Of a stretch of DNA of 25,475 nucleotides, positions 14,654-22,564 are shown one piece after another. Below the pieces are notes generated by a model. The model did not search any database. It was not told where the DNA came from and worked only from the letters and a program-made list of their open reading frames with translations. Origin of the DNA: Alcanivorax sp. UBA4485 (lineage in GTDB: Bacteria; Pseudomonadota; Gammaproteobacteria; Pseudomonadales; Alcanivoracaceae); NCBI GenBank assembly GCA_002389055.1, contig DGNT01000062.1, positions 1 through 25,475 on the forward strand. Direction: 5' to 3'. A program made the translations under genes and the position numbers. The first letter of the stretch is position 1; each line of letters starts with the position of its first letter.

Positions 14654-15826
14654 ATGACCATCGACGCCATTCGCGTAGAAGATTATTACGATCCGGTGGT
14701 GTTCCGCCGCATCAAGGACCTGGCCGACACCAAGGAGACCCCCTTCGTGGTGATCGACACGGAAACCGTGGGCAAACACTACGATCAGCTGATTGAGCAG
14801 TTTCCGTTCGCCAAGGTGCACTACGCGGTGAAGGCCAATCCGGCCGCCGAGCTGATCAGCCTGTTGCGTGACCGGGGCGCCAATTTTGATATCGCCTCGA
14901 TCTACGAGCTGGAAAAGGTGATGGGCCTGGGGGTGTCGGCGGAGCGCTGCATCTTCGGCAACACCATCAAAAAAGCCCGCGATATTCGCGCCTTCTATGA
15001 GAAGGGCGTGCGCATGTTCGCCACCGATTCCGAGGCCGACCTGCGGAACATCGCCAAGGCGGCGCCGGGTTCACGGGTGTATGTGCGCATCCTCACCGAG
15101 GGCACCCACACCGCCGACTGGCCGCTGTCGCGCAAGTTCGGCTGCCAGACCGACATGGCCCTGGACCTGATGATCCTGGCCCGGGACCTGGGCCTGGACC
15201 CGTATGGCGTGTCCTTCCATGTGGGCTCCCAGCAGCGCGATATCGGCGCCTGGGACGCGGCCATCGGCAAGGTCAAGATCATGTTCGAGCGACTGCGCGA
15301 AGAAGTGGGCATTGAGCTGAAGATGATCAACCTGGGCGGCGGCTTCCCGGCCAACTACATCGCCAAGACCAACGACCTGGAAACTTACGCGTCGGAAATC
15401 ATCCGTTTCCTGAAAGAGGATTTCGGCGAGCAACTACCGGAAATCATTCTCGAACCGGGCCGTTCCCTGATCGCCAACGCCGGCGTGCTGATCAGCGAAG
15501 TGGTGCTGATTTCCCGTAAATCCCGCACCGCCTTGCAGCGCTGGGTGTTCACCGACGTGGGCAAATTCTCCGGCCTGATCGAGACCCTGGACGAAGCGAT
15601 CAAGTACCCGATCTACACGGAGAAGAAAGGGGAAATGGAAGAGGTGGTGATCGCCGGGCCCACCTGCGACAGCGCCGACATCATGTACGAAAACTACAAG
15701 TACGGCCTGCCCCTGAACCTGGCCATCGGCGACCGGCTTTACTGGTTCTCCACCGGCGCCTACACCACCAGCTACAGCGCCGTGGAGTTCAACGGCTTCC
15801 CGCCGCTGAAGGCCTACTACATCTGA
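14654..15826 (+). CDS. speC: Ornithine/lysine decarboxylase, PLP group IV
   Basis: A 390-residue fold-type III PLP decarboxylase that forms putrescine from ornithine (or cadaverine from lysine) in the cytosol. The PLP lysine is K60 (HYAVKANP). Other blocks are FHVGSQQRD, the glycine-rich INLGGGFPANY, EPGRSL and the active-site cysteine C338 in GPTCDSADI, which comes from the partner subunit of the dimer. It closely resembles Pseudomonas aeruginosa SpeC, judged from memory. The GPTCDSAD form is shared by bacterial enzymes with dual lysine/ornithine activity, so specificity is open. I chose the ATG at 14654 with AGAGG six bases upstream; the in-frame ATG at 14555 would add a tail absent from relatives. 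The leader before it is structured. No other polyamine gene is nearby. Confidence 0.92.
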   Translation: MTIDAIRVEDYYDPVVFRRIKDLADTKETPFVVIDTETVGKHYDQLIEQFPFAKVHYAVKANPAAELISLLRDRGANFDIASIYELEKVMGLGVSAERCIFGNTIKKARDIRAFYEKGVRMFATDSEADLRNIAKAAPGSRVYVRILTEGTHTADWPLSRKFGCQTDMALDLMILARDLGLDPYGVSFHVGSQQRDIGAWDAAIGKVKIMFERLREEVGIELKMINLGGGFPANYIAKTNDLETYASEIIRFLKEDFGEQLPEIILEPGRSLIANAGVLISEVVLISRKSRTALQRWVFTDVGKFSGLIETLDEAIKYPIYTEKKGEMEEVVIAGPTCDSADIMYENYKYGLPLNLAIGDRLYWFSTGAYTTSYSAVEFNGFPPLKAYYI

Positions 15827-15860
15827 AAAAGCCACCAAAGGGCGCTACGAAGCCGAAATT

Positions 15861-15935
15861 GTAGGAGCGGGCCCTGCCCGCGAAAGGGTGGCTTATAGCC
15901 ACCCGGCAAAGGTTGCCCCGCAGGATTCCAGAGAC
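15861..15935 (+). repeat. REP-type palindromic repeat, copy 3
   Basis: GTAGGAGCGGGCCCTGCCCG, GCGAAAG, second stem GGGTGGC..GCCACCC, GGCA, an extra insert of about a dozen bases, then GATTCCAGAGAC. It lies 35 bases after the decarboxylase stop and faces copy 4 across a 25-base spacer. Confidence 0.78.
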
Positions 15936-15961
15936 GCTGTTAAAGCCCCGCTTTTAAAGGC

Positions 15962-16020
15962 CTCTGGTATCCTGCCGACCGGCAAAGCCGGCCTTTCGCT
16001 TGCAAGGCAAGCTCCGACAA
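15962..16020 (-). repeat. REP-type palindromic repeat, copy 4
   Basis: CTCTGGTATCCTGCCG, stem ACCGGC..GCCGGC, CTTTCGC, stem CTTGC..GCAAG, then GCTCCGACA. It has the orientation of copy 1 and forms an inverted pair with copy 3. The gap 15827-16052 between two convergent genes holds only these two units, so they may end transcripts from both sides. Confidence 0.75.
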
Positions 16021-16052
16021 TGAGCGCTTCGTAGCGCCGGTTGTTCCCACCT

Positions 16053-16715
16053 TCAGTACCTGATCTCCACGCTCGCGAACATGGGGCCCACCGCCCAGTC
16101 GACATAGATCGGCAGGACGGCGCCGTTTCCGTTGAGACGGAAATCCGGCTGTCTTTCCAGGAAGTGGGTGGCGGTGTCCGGTCGGGTGCGCACGTTCAGT
16201 TCGGTGGTCAGCATGCCGGTGGCGAAGTTCACCCAGCCGTCGCCGGGACGGTCGTCTTCCACGCCGATGGCCAGCCCGGCCAGACCGTTGACGATCAAAC
16301 CGCCGAGGCGGCTTTGCCAGCGCCGCTGGCGGGCTTCCTCCTCGGCCAGCCCGGCGATCAGTATCCGCGTCGCGGCCCGCGCTTCCGGTGATGCCTTATC
16401 GTCCATAGCCTGATACTGCCGGTAGGCGTCGCCGTGGGACGGGGCGAACAGCAGCGTGCCGGCCAGCCCCAGGGCCGCTTTGGTGGCGTTGATGTAGTCG
16501 TCGTAGCGCTCTTCCGGGTCGTCGGTGTCGCGGGCGTGCACCAGGGAATAGGCGCTGCTACCGCCGTAGAAGGCGCTCCAGCCCCATTGCCAGTAGCGCG
16601 CCTGGTCGGCGCCGCCGCGCAGCGCGGACGCGGCCCCGGCGGTGTCCTGCGCGTGGGCTATTGGGCCGAGCAGCAGCAGGGTAAACACGGACACTAGTCG
16701 ATAAAGGTGGATCAT
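16053..16715 (-). CDS. Secreted protein of unknown function
   Basis: I do not recognise this 220-residue protein. It has a clear signal peptide (about 1-22, cleavage after AHA), and no other strong membrane helix except moderately hydrophobic glycine-rich stretches around GLAGTLLFA and GLIVNGLAGLAIGV, which could be membrane-associated. The C-terminus ends in an aromatic residue (VEIRY). AAGGAG lies upstream of the ATG at good spacing. GC content is normal for the window, so it looks native rather than recently acquired. It is divergent from mtfA with 92 bases between starts. A periplasmic or outer-membrane-linked location is inferred from the signal peptide only. Confidence 0.75.
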   Translation of the reverse strand: MIHLYRLVSVFTLLLLGPIAHAQDTAGAASALRGGADQARYWQWGWSAFYGGSSAYSLVHARDTDDPEERYDDYINATKAALGLAGTLLFAPSHGDAYRQYQAMDDKASPEARAATRILIAGLAEEEARQRRWQSRLGGLIVNGLAGLAIGVEDDRPGDGWVNFATGMLTTELNVRTRPDTATHFLERQPDFRLNGNGAVLPIYVDWAVGPMFASVEIRY

Positions 16716-16743
16716 GGGGGCTCCTTTTATGGGGGTATCTAAA

Positions 16744-16771
16744 CCGCTTTGCGTCCGGTTGGCAAAAGCGG
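16744..16771. promoter_or_regulatory. Near-palindrome in divergent intergenic region
   Basis: CCGCTTTGC (16744-16752) and GCAAAAGCGG (16762-16771) pair apart from one bulged base, around a nine-base spacer. It lies midway between the divergent starts of the secreted-protein gene and mtfA, so an operator or leader hairpin is possible. Confidence 0.3.
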
Positions 16772-16807
16772 CAAGCTTTGCGCTCTCTACGCCACGCTAG
16801 GAAAACC

Positions 16808-17569
16808 ATGTTCGGACGGGTGCGAGACTGGTTGGAAAATCGCAAGCTGGCGCGCCTGCCGGTGACGCGGGCGCAATGGGAAAACGCCATCGCCGGCTGG
16901 CCGGTGGCGGCCCGTTATCAGGGCGCCGACCGGGAGCGGTTGTTCGATCTCACCCGGCGCTTTCTGGTGCGCAAGGAATTCGCCGCCGGCGGTGACTTCA
17001 CCGTCACCGACGAGATGCAGCTGTTGATCGCCACCATGGCGGTGGTGCCGGTGTTCGGGCTGGGCCTGGGCTGGTACGACGGCTGGTACACGCTGATTGT
17101 GTACGAGGACACTTTCGTCACCCCGGATAACGAAATGGACGAGTTTGGCATCGTGCACGACGCGGGGCGGGAACTGGCCGGCGAAGCCTGGCTGCAGGGG
17201 CCGGTGATTCTGTCCTGGGGCGATGTGCTCGAATCCGGTGGCGAGGACGGTTACAACGTGGTGTTGCACGAGCTGGCCCACAAGCTGGACATGCGCAGCG
17301 AAGGCCCCAACGGTGCGCCGCCGCTCCATGCCGGCATGGATCCGCAGCGTTGGCATGATGTCTTCACCGAGGCCTGGCAGGCGCTGGAACGGGCGGAGCA
17401 GGGCGGTGAGCCCTTTATCGACCCTTACGCGCTGGAAGACCCCGGCGAGTTTTTCGCCGTGGCCACCGAAAGTTTCTTCGAGTCACCCGCCCATTTGCGC
17501 CAGGTGTTGCCGGCGCTGTACGAGCAACTGAGCCTGTTCTACCGGCAGGATCCGGCCGATCCGAAATAA
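16808..17569 (+). CDS. mtfA: Zinc metallopeptidase MtfA family
   Basis: A 253-residue gluzincin-type metallopeptidase. The zinc motif is HELAHKLD with H154, E155 and H158; the third ligand is probably E221 in FFAVATESFF. These correspond to the HEFVHKLD and SEYFF blocks of E. coli MtfA (265 residues), an aminopeptidase that binds the glucose repressor Mlc and so affects ptsG expression. An Mlc partner is not seen in this window, so the control role cannot be assumed; relatives occur in bacteria without Mlc. I chose the ATG at 16808, preceded by TAGGA, where the family sequence begins (MFGRVRDWLE); a start ten codons upstream has no better support. Cytosolic. Confidence 0.92.
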   Translation: MFGRVRDWLENRKLARLPVTRAQWENAIAGWPVAARYQGADRERLFDLTRRFLVRKEFAAGGDFTVTDEMQLLIATMAVVPVFGLGLGWYDGWYTLIVYEDTFVTPDNEMDEFGIVHDAGRELAGEAWLQGPVILSWGDVLESGGEDGYNVVLHELAHKLDMRSEGPNGAPPLHAGMDPQRWHDVFTEAWQALERAEQGGEPFIDPYALEDPGEFFAVATESFFESPAHLRQVLPALYEQLSLFYRQDPADPK

Positions 17570-17627
17570 CCCTGAAAGGGCTTTTACAAGCCTTTACCAA
17601 GGTAGGCGGTGAGCTTTCCGTCGCCAA

Positions 17628-17636
17628 TGCTATCTT
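17628..17636 (+). promoter_or_regulatory. Possible extended -10 promoter for surface-glycan operon
   Basis: TGCTATCTT fits an extended -10 element (TGn plus TATCTT), but no good -35 hexamer lies 16-18 bases upstream. It would start transcription about 110 bases before the glycosyltransferase start codon. Confidence 0.25.
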
Positions 17637-17752
17637 AGGGTTATTCACTCGTTCTTGACGAAAAACAGGCCGTCGTGAACGGTGACGCATTGGCGAAGCG
17701 ACCGTCAGGCAGGCTCACGGTAAACCGTACCAAGTGGGAAAGGGAGAACCGC

Positions 17753-18886
17753 TTGAGAATTCTTGATACCACGCTTTTTTACACCCAGGCCAGCGGTGGC
17801 GTGCGTACCTACATTGATGGCAAGCGCCAGGCGTTGCTGCGCCGTGGGGATATCAGCCACAAGGTGGTGATGCCCGGCTCGGGTGTGTTTTTCGACGGCG
17901 ACTTCGTGTCCTTGCCGGCCATGCCCTTGCCGATGGCGCCGGGGTTTCGTTTCCCGCTGCGTCTGGGTCTGTGGAGCAGCATCATCGCCGGCCTGCAGCC
18001 GGACGTGATCGAAGCGGGCGACCCCTACACGCCCGCGTGGGCGGCACAGCGGGCGGCCCGGTTACTGGATGTGCCGTCGGTGGGCTTTTACCACTCCGAC
18101 CTGTTCACTCTGGTCCATCACCGTGTCGGCCGCTTTCTGGATCCGGGCACCCGCGCCTATATAAAACGGTTGTACGACGGCTTCGATCTGGTCCTCAGCC
18201 CCAGCCGGCTGATGGCGGAACAGTTGCACCGCTGCGGCCTGGATGAGGTGCAGGTGCAGCCGCTGGGCGTTGATCTGGAAGCCTTCCAGCCGCAGCGGGC
18301 CAAGCCGAACGCGCGCCGGGCGCTGGGTATTTCCGAGGACCAGCACCTGCTGGTGTTCGCCGGACGCGGCACCCAGGAAAAGAACATTCCGGTGCTGTTG
18401 GAGGCGATGCGCAAGCTCGGCCCCGACTACCACCTGCTGCTGATCGGTACCGGCCTGCAGTCCGACGCGCCGTCCAATGTGTCGGTGATTCATGAATTCT
18501 GCCCGACGCCGGAAGTGGCCGGTTGGATGGCCGCCGCCGATGCCCTGCTGCACGCCGGCGACCAGGAGACGTTCGGACTCGTCGCTCTGGAAGGCATGGC
18601 CAGCGGCTTGCCGGTGGTGTGCGTGGACGCCGGCGCCTTGCCGGAAGTGGTACCCGGGGACTGTGGGCGCCATGTGCGGCCCAACGACGGTGCCGCCATG
18701 GCCGGCGGAGTGCGCGACCTGTTTGAACACGATGACCCCGCGGCCCTGGGACGGCGTGCCCGCGCCCATGTGGAAACGCGGCACAGTTGGGATGCGGTGG
18801 CGGAGAGCCTGGTCGGTCACTACCGGCGCGTCCTTGGCGATCACGAACAGCCGGTATTAGCATCCACCCATGAATCGCATTCCTGA
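17753..18886 (+). CDS. GT4-family glycosyltransferase
   Basis: A 377-residue GT-B glycosyltransferase of family 4. The N-terminal acceptor domain has the glycine-rich QASGGVRTYIDG (about 12-23) and YHSDLF. The C-terminal nucleotide-sugar domain has VFAGRGTQEKNIPVLLEAM and the EX7E retaining motif E272-TFGLVAL-E280. It probably transfers mannose or glucose from a nucleotide sugar to a lipid or glycan at the inner face of the membrane. I set the start at TTG 17753 because AGGGAG lies six bases upstream and the protein then begins MRILDTTLFY, the usual first beta strand; a GTG at 17675 in the same frame would add 26 untypical residues. It overlaps the deacetylase gene by 17 bases. Confidence 0.88.
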   Translation: MRILDTTLFYTQASGGVRTYIDGKRQALLRRGDISHKVVMPGSGVFFDGDFVSLPAMPLPMAPGFRFPLRLGLWSSIIAGLQPDVIEAGDPYTPAWAAQRAARLLDVPSVGFYHSDLFTLVHHRVGRFLDPGTRAYIKRLYDGFDLVLSPSRLMAEQLHRCGLDEVQVQPLGVDLEAFQPQRAKPNARRALGISEDQHLLVFAGRGTQEKNIPVLLEAMRKLGPDYHLLLIGTGLQSDAPSNVSVIHEFCPTPEVAGWMAAADALLHAGDQETFGLVALEGMASGLPVVCVDAGALPEVVPGDCGRHVRPNDGAAMAGGVRDLFEHDDPAALGRRARAHVETRHSWDAVAESLVGHYRRVLGDHEQPVLASTHESHS

Positions 18887-19655
18887 AACTCAACGGGCGT
18901 TTATTCTGTCGCTGCATGACGTGGCCCCCCACACTTGGCCACTGTACCAGTCGTTTCTGCAACAACTGCAACGTCCGGCGTCGCTGGTCAGCACACTGTT
19001 GGTGGTGCCGGACTTTCACCGCGGCCATCCGGCGGAGCGTTCGCCGGCGTTTTGCCAGGCCATGGCCGAACGCCAGGCCGCCGGCGACGAGCTGGTTCTG
19101 CACGGCTGGTCGCACAGCGACGACGGGCCCATGCCCATCGGCCTGCGGCAATGGACCCGGCGACGGATACTGACCCACGAAGGGGAATTCTCCGCCCTTG
19201 ACGAGGCCGCCGCCTACGCCCGCATACGTGACGGCCTGGCGCTTTGCCGCCGCCAGGATTGGCGCGTCAGCGGGTTCGTGCCGCCGGGCTGGTTGAGCAA
19301 TGAGGCCAGCCGCCGTGCCATCCGTGACGCCGGGTTCGACTACCGTACCGACGCCGGGGCGCTGTACCGTCTGGTCGATGGCGAGCGGCTGCCGTTGCCC
19401 ACGGTAGTGATGTCATCGCGTTCGGCGTGGCGCCGGCGCTGGTTCGAACGTTTGAACCAGGCCCGGCTGCGTCGTTTTGAAGCGCGCCCAATTATCCGGT
19501 TGGCATTGCACCCGGTGGACCTGCGCCACGCGGAAAGCCGGGATTTTTGGCGGCGCACCATCGATACCCTCAGCGAACAGCGCCGGTGTGTCAGTAAAGC
19601 CCAGTGGCTGATGGAACAGGAACGTTTGCCGGCGAGTGGATCCGAGTCGCTATGA
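18870..19655 (+). CDS. NodB-like polysaccharide deacetylase (DUF2334 type)
   Basis: A 261-residue carbohydrate-esterase-like protein. The metal site can be read as D17 (SLHDVAP) with H78 and H82 (VLHGWSH); the FVPPGWLSN block and RLALHPVDL are the later NodB motifs. Members remove acetyl groups from sugars; this subgroup has no known substrate. There is no signal peptide, so it should act in the cytosol, consistent with deacetylating a lipid-linked intermediate before export. The ATG lies inside the end of the glycosyltransferase gene, and its stop overlaps the next start (ATGA at 19652-19655), so the three genes are translationally coupled. Substrate and pathway are inference. Confidence 0.85.
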   Translation: MNRIPETQRAFILSLHDVAPHTWPLYQSFLQQLQRPASLVSTLLVVPDFHRGHPAERSPAFCQAMAERQAAGDELVLHGWSHSDDGPMPIGLRQWTRRRILTHEGEFSALDEAAAYARIRDGLALCRRQDWRVSGFVPPGWLSNEASRRAIRDAGFDYRTDAGALYRLVDGERLPLPTVVMSSRSAWRRRWFERLNQARLRRFEARPIIRLALHPVDLRHAESRDFWRRTIDTLSEQRRCVSKAQWLMEQERLPASGSESL

Positions 19656-20644
19656 CGCGGCATTGGCGATGGTTGTTCGCGGCGGCATTGCTGGTTGGCG
19701 CGGCGGTGCCCTTCGTGCTCGGCGGCGATCAGGTGTTGGTGCGCCTGCGCAGTGTGCCGCTGGGGTGGCTGGCGCTGCTGGTGGCGATGATCGCGGTGTG
19801 TTGGAACCTGAACGCCTGGCGGCTGAGAGTGATGCTCAACGGGCGGGCCCCGGGCCTGGGGCACGGCGCCGCCCTGGCCACGGTCATGGCCACCGAGTTC
19901 ACCTTGAACGCCACGCCCGGTGGCAGCGGGGCGCCGTTCACCCTGGCGGCCTTGCTGCGCCGGCACGGGGTGGCGCCGGCCCAGGCCACGGCGGTACTGG
20001 CGGTGGACCAGCTCACCGATTTGCTGGTGTTCGCGGCCCTGTTGCCGACGGTGGCCCTGTACGGGCTGGCCCGTTATCTGGACCTGGCTGCCTGGTGGCA
20101 GGTGGCGGTGCCGTTCGCGCTAATGCTCGCCGCCCTGGCCGGGGTGGCGCTACTGGCCCGGTTTCAACGCCGGGTACTGATTGTGTCCGGTGACTTTCTC
20201 CGCTGGCTGGGGCTGCGCCGTCGCCGCCGTTTGCGTCTGGCGCGGGCGGTGCTGCGCTTCCGGCGCGGGCTGGAGGAAACCCTGGCGGTGCCGCGCCGGC
20301 GTCTGCTGTTGATGTTCACGCTCTGCCTTTGCCACTGGCTGCTGCGCTACTCGGTGATCTATATCGCGGTGCTGGCGCTCGGCGAGCATCTGGATTGGGT
20401 GTACGGCTTCTTCGTGCAGATGATGGCCATGGGCGCCGGCCATTTGACGCTGCTGCCCGGTGGTGCCGGCGGCGCCGAGGTGGCCGGCGCGGCCTTGCTG
20501 AACCCGTGGCTGACGTCGGTGACCGCCGCCACCACCATCGTGGTGTGGCGGTTTTTCACCTTCTATTGGTATCTGCTGGCCGGTGGTGCGGTGATGCTGT
20601 GGTTGGCGGCCCGCGGCGGGCAGCCGCTGCTCGACGGCAAATAG
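19652..20644 (+). CDS. Flippase-like membrane protein (LPG synthase TM-domain family)
   Basis: A 330-residue integral membrane protein of the UPF0104/lysylphosphatidylglycerol synthase transmembrane family (PF03706 type), with about eight helices. Family blocks are TPGGSGAPF (88-96), DQLTDLL (119-125) and LLPGGAGGAE (267-276). It lacks the cytosolic aminoacyltransferase domain of MprF, so aminoacyl-lipid synthesis is not expected; the domain alone is associated with moving lipids or glycolipids across the inner membrane. The start ATG overlaps the deacetylase stop; an upstream in-frame ATG lies inside that gene. Next to a glycosyltransferase and a deacetylase it may translocate their glycolipid product (inference). 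Confidence 0.87.
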   Translation: MTRHWRWLFAAALLVGAAVPFVLGGDQVLVRLRSVPLGWLALLVAMIAVCWNLNAWRLRVMLNGRAPGLGHGAALATVMATEFTLNATPGGSGAPFTLAALLRRHGVAPAQATAVLAVDQLTDLLVFAALLPTVALYGLARYLDLAAWWQVAVPFALMLAALAGVALLARFQRRVLIVSGDFLRWLGLRRRRRLRLARAVLRFRRGLEETLAVPRRRLLLMFTLCLCHWLLRYSVIYIAVLALGEHLDWVYGFFVQMMAMGAGHLTLLPGGAGGAEVAGAALLNPWLTSVTAATTIVVWRFFTFYWYLLAGGAVMLWLAARGGQPLLDGK

Positions 20645-20701
20645 CCGGAACCGGTGTTGAATAAGGTGCCCCGGACACCGGCGAGGCCGGGCCGGGGCGG
20701 A

Positions 20702-20718
20702 TTGCCCCCCAAGGGCAA
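20702..20718. terminator. Small hairpin between convergent genes
   Basis: TTGCCC/GGGCAA with a five-base loop, in the 85-base gap between the flippase-like gene and the sulfatase gene. A further CCGGTGT/ACACCGG pair lies just to its left. Neither is followed by a T run, so terminator function is only suggested by position. Confidence 0.3.
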
Positions 20719-20729
20719 AGCAAAACGGG

Positions 20730-22439
20730 TTACAGCCGGTACATGAATTCCGGCCCCGGGTATTCGCCGCCGTGATCGTCGCCGATTTCCTGTTCAATCA
20801 GCTGGTTGGTGCGGGCGTTGAGCGCCAGCAGCCGTTCTTTCACCGCGCCCGGACCTTCCGGCCGAGCGGCCAGGTTGACCAGCTCGTCCGGATCCTGGTG
20901 GGTGTCGTAGAGCTCCAGGTCGTTGTGGGCGAGCAGCGTGTCCCAGTCCTGGGGCAGGTGGTGGCTGTCCGGGCTGAAATAGCGGGTGAACTTGTAGCGG
21001 CCGTCAAAGACACCCCGGTGCAGGCCCCGGTTGCCCAGCTCCGGGCCCAGCCGCAGCTGCTTGAGGAAATCCCCCATTAATTTCACCGGCGTGATTTCGT
21101 CGCCTTCCCGGGCCAGCCGCTGGGTGGCTTCCGGATCGGTATAGAGCAGCACGCCGTAGGCGAACAGGATGCCGTCCTGGTCGCGCCGGGTGGCCTGGCC
21201 GGTGAGGGCCGGGCTCAGGTCCACGCCGGGGGTGTCGGTGGTGGTTTTGCCTTCGGTGGCCAAACCCACAAGGGTAGGCACCAGGTCCAGCGCGGAGCCC
21301 AGATTGTTCACGGTGCGGCCGCCGCTCACGTCCGGGTGGCTGACGATCAGCGGCACCCGGCTGTTTTCCTTGTAGGTCACCGGGCCTTTTTGCCGCAGGC
21401 CGTGGGCGCCGGCCATTTCGCCGTGGTCGGCGGTGTAGACGATGATGGTGTTGTCGAGCTGACCGCTGTCCTCCAGGGCTTGCAGAACATGGTCCACCTG
21501 CCGCGAGACATCGCGGATGCAATTGAAATAGTAGCTCTGATTGGCCAGCCAGGCGGCTTCGTCGTCCTTGTCCATGTGGCCGTAGATGCTGTCGATCACC
21601 TGGGCGTAGGAGCGGTGGCACCAGGGCTTGTCGCGCAGCGTTTCCTTGGCGAACGAGGCGGGCAGCGGCAGATGCGACCAGTCCTTCTTGTAAATCGGAT
21701 CGTTCGGCGGTGGCCGCAGCGGGGCCATGAACCGGGGGTTGGCCCGCGACTGTTCCTGCTTCTCGCCGGAAGAGAAGAACATGATGTCGTGGGGGTTCAC
21801 GAAGTTGACCGCCAGCAGCCAGGGCTTATCCAGCTTCTGGCTGTCGCGCACCAGCCACTGGCTGGCTTCGCCGGCCACCATGCGGTCGGCGATGTAGCCC
21901 TGCCACACCGAGCCGTGCACGTCCCCGGTCAGGTTGTAGTCGCTGAAACCATAGGGCTCCAGGGCTTTGCCCCGGCTCGGGTAGCTGCCGTACATCAGCC
22001 CCGGGCCATCCTCGATATCCGACAGATGCCATTTGCCCTTGTAGGCGGTGTGGTAGCCCAGGTTCTGGAAAAAGTGGCCCAGGGTCGGCAGTTCCTGATT
22101 GAAGCTCGGAAACGGCGGTGCGTGCAGGTTGGCGGTCATACCGGTGCGCATGGTGTGCTGGCCGCTGTACATCACCGACCGCGACGGCGAGCAGGGCGAG
22201 GTATTGACGTAATATTGATTGAAGCCGGTGCCGCGATTCAGCAGCTTCTCGTGGGCCGGGAGATCCAGCCCGCCGGGCAGGTCCATCCAGGAGCGCTCCT
22301 GGTCGGACACCAGCAGCAGTACATTGGGCCGACCCTGCTTGCGCAGGTTGACGCTGGCTTTCAAGGAAGGCGCGGTGGCCAGGGCGGCGCCACCCAGGGC
22401 CAGATTTTTCAGAACGGTGCGCCGGGTCACTTCACTCAT
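20730..22439 (-). CDS. Tat-exported S1-type sulfatase
   Basis: A 569-residue sulfatase of the alkaline-phosphatase superfamily. A twin-arginine signal (TRRTVLKNLALGGAALA, residues 5-21) marks export in folded form. The formylglycine cysteine is C83 in CSPSR, fitting the C-x-P-x-R rule. The metal site includes D46 (VSDQER) and D338/H339 (ADHGEM), and KGKWHL (134-139) holds the active-site lysine and histidine. It should hydrolyse a sulfate ester in the periplasm; whether choline sulfate, an aryl sulfate or an algal polysaccharide cannot be told. The ATG has GGAGAG upstream. It is divergent from a LysR regulator gene, the usual sign of control by that regulator. A maturation enzyme is needed for Cys-type sulfatases and is not in this window. 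Confidence 0.9.
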   Translation of the reverse strand: MSEVTRRTVLKNLALGGAALATAPSLKASVNLRKQGRPNVLLLVSDQERSWMDLPGGLDLPAHEKLLNRGTGFNQYYVNTSPCSPSRSVMYSGQHTMRTGMTANLHAPPFPSFNQELPTLGHFFQNLGYHTAYKGKWHLSDIEDGPGLMYGSYPSRGKALEPYGFSDYNLTGDVHGSVWQGYIADRMVAGEASQWLVRDSQKLDKPWLLAVNFVNPHDIMFFSSGEKQEQSRANPRFMAPLRPPPNDPIYKKDWSHLPLPASFAKETLRDKPWCHRSYAQVIDSIYGHMDKDDEAAWLANQSYYFNCIRDVSRQVDHVLQALEDSGQLDNTIIVYTADHGEMAGAHGLRQKGPVTYKENSRVPLIVSHPDVSGGRTVNNLGSALDLVPTLVGLATEGKTTTDTPGVDLSPALTGQATRRDQDGILFAYGVLLYTDPEATQRLAREGDEITPVKLMGDFLKQLRLGPELGNRGLHRGVFDGRYKFTRYFSPDSHHLPQDWDTLLAHNDLELYDTHQDPDELVNLAARPEGPGAVKERLLALNARTNQLIEQEIGDDHGGEYPGPEFMYRL

Positions 22440-22564
22440 TGGGGCTCTCCGGGGAAGACGGTTTTGTTGTTAGCCGGTCATGGGTGAAGTATGCCCAGGG
22501 GATTCATTACCAGGGTGCATGAGTCTATGCTTATAGCAGCTGAAAGCGATTCAAGGAGAGGCCC
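22440..22564. promoter_or_regulatory. Divergent sulfatase / LysR control region
   Basis: The 125 bases between the two starts should hold both promoters and the LysR site. A short dyad GCAT-N6-ATGC is at 22517-22530, about 35-50 bases before the LysR start codon, but it does not fit the T-N11-A pattern well. No other motif is convincing. Confidence 0.35.

Noticed and set aside
19652..20644. Full lysylphosphatidylglycerol synthase MprF
   Set aside because: Only the membrane domain is present; the cytosolic aminoacyltransferase domain needed for lipid aminoacylation is missing.
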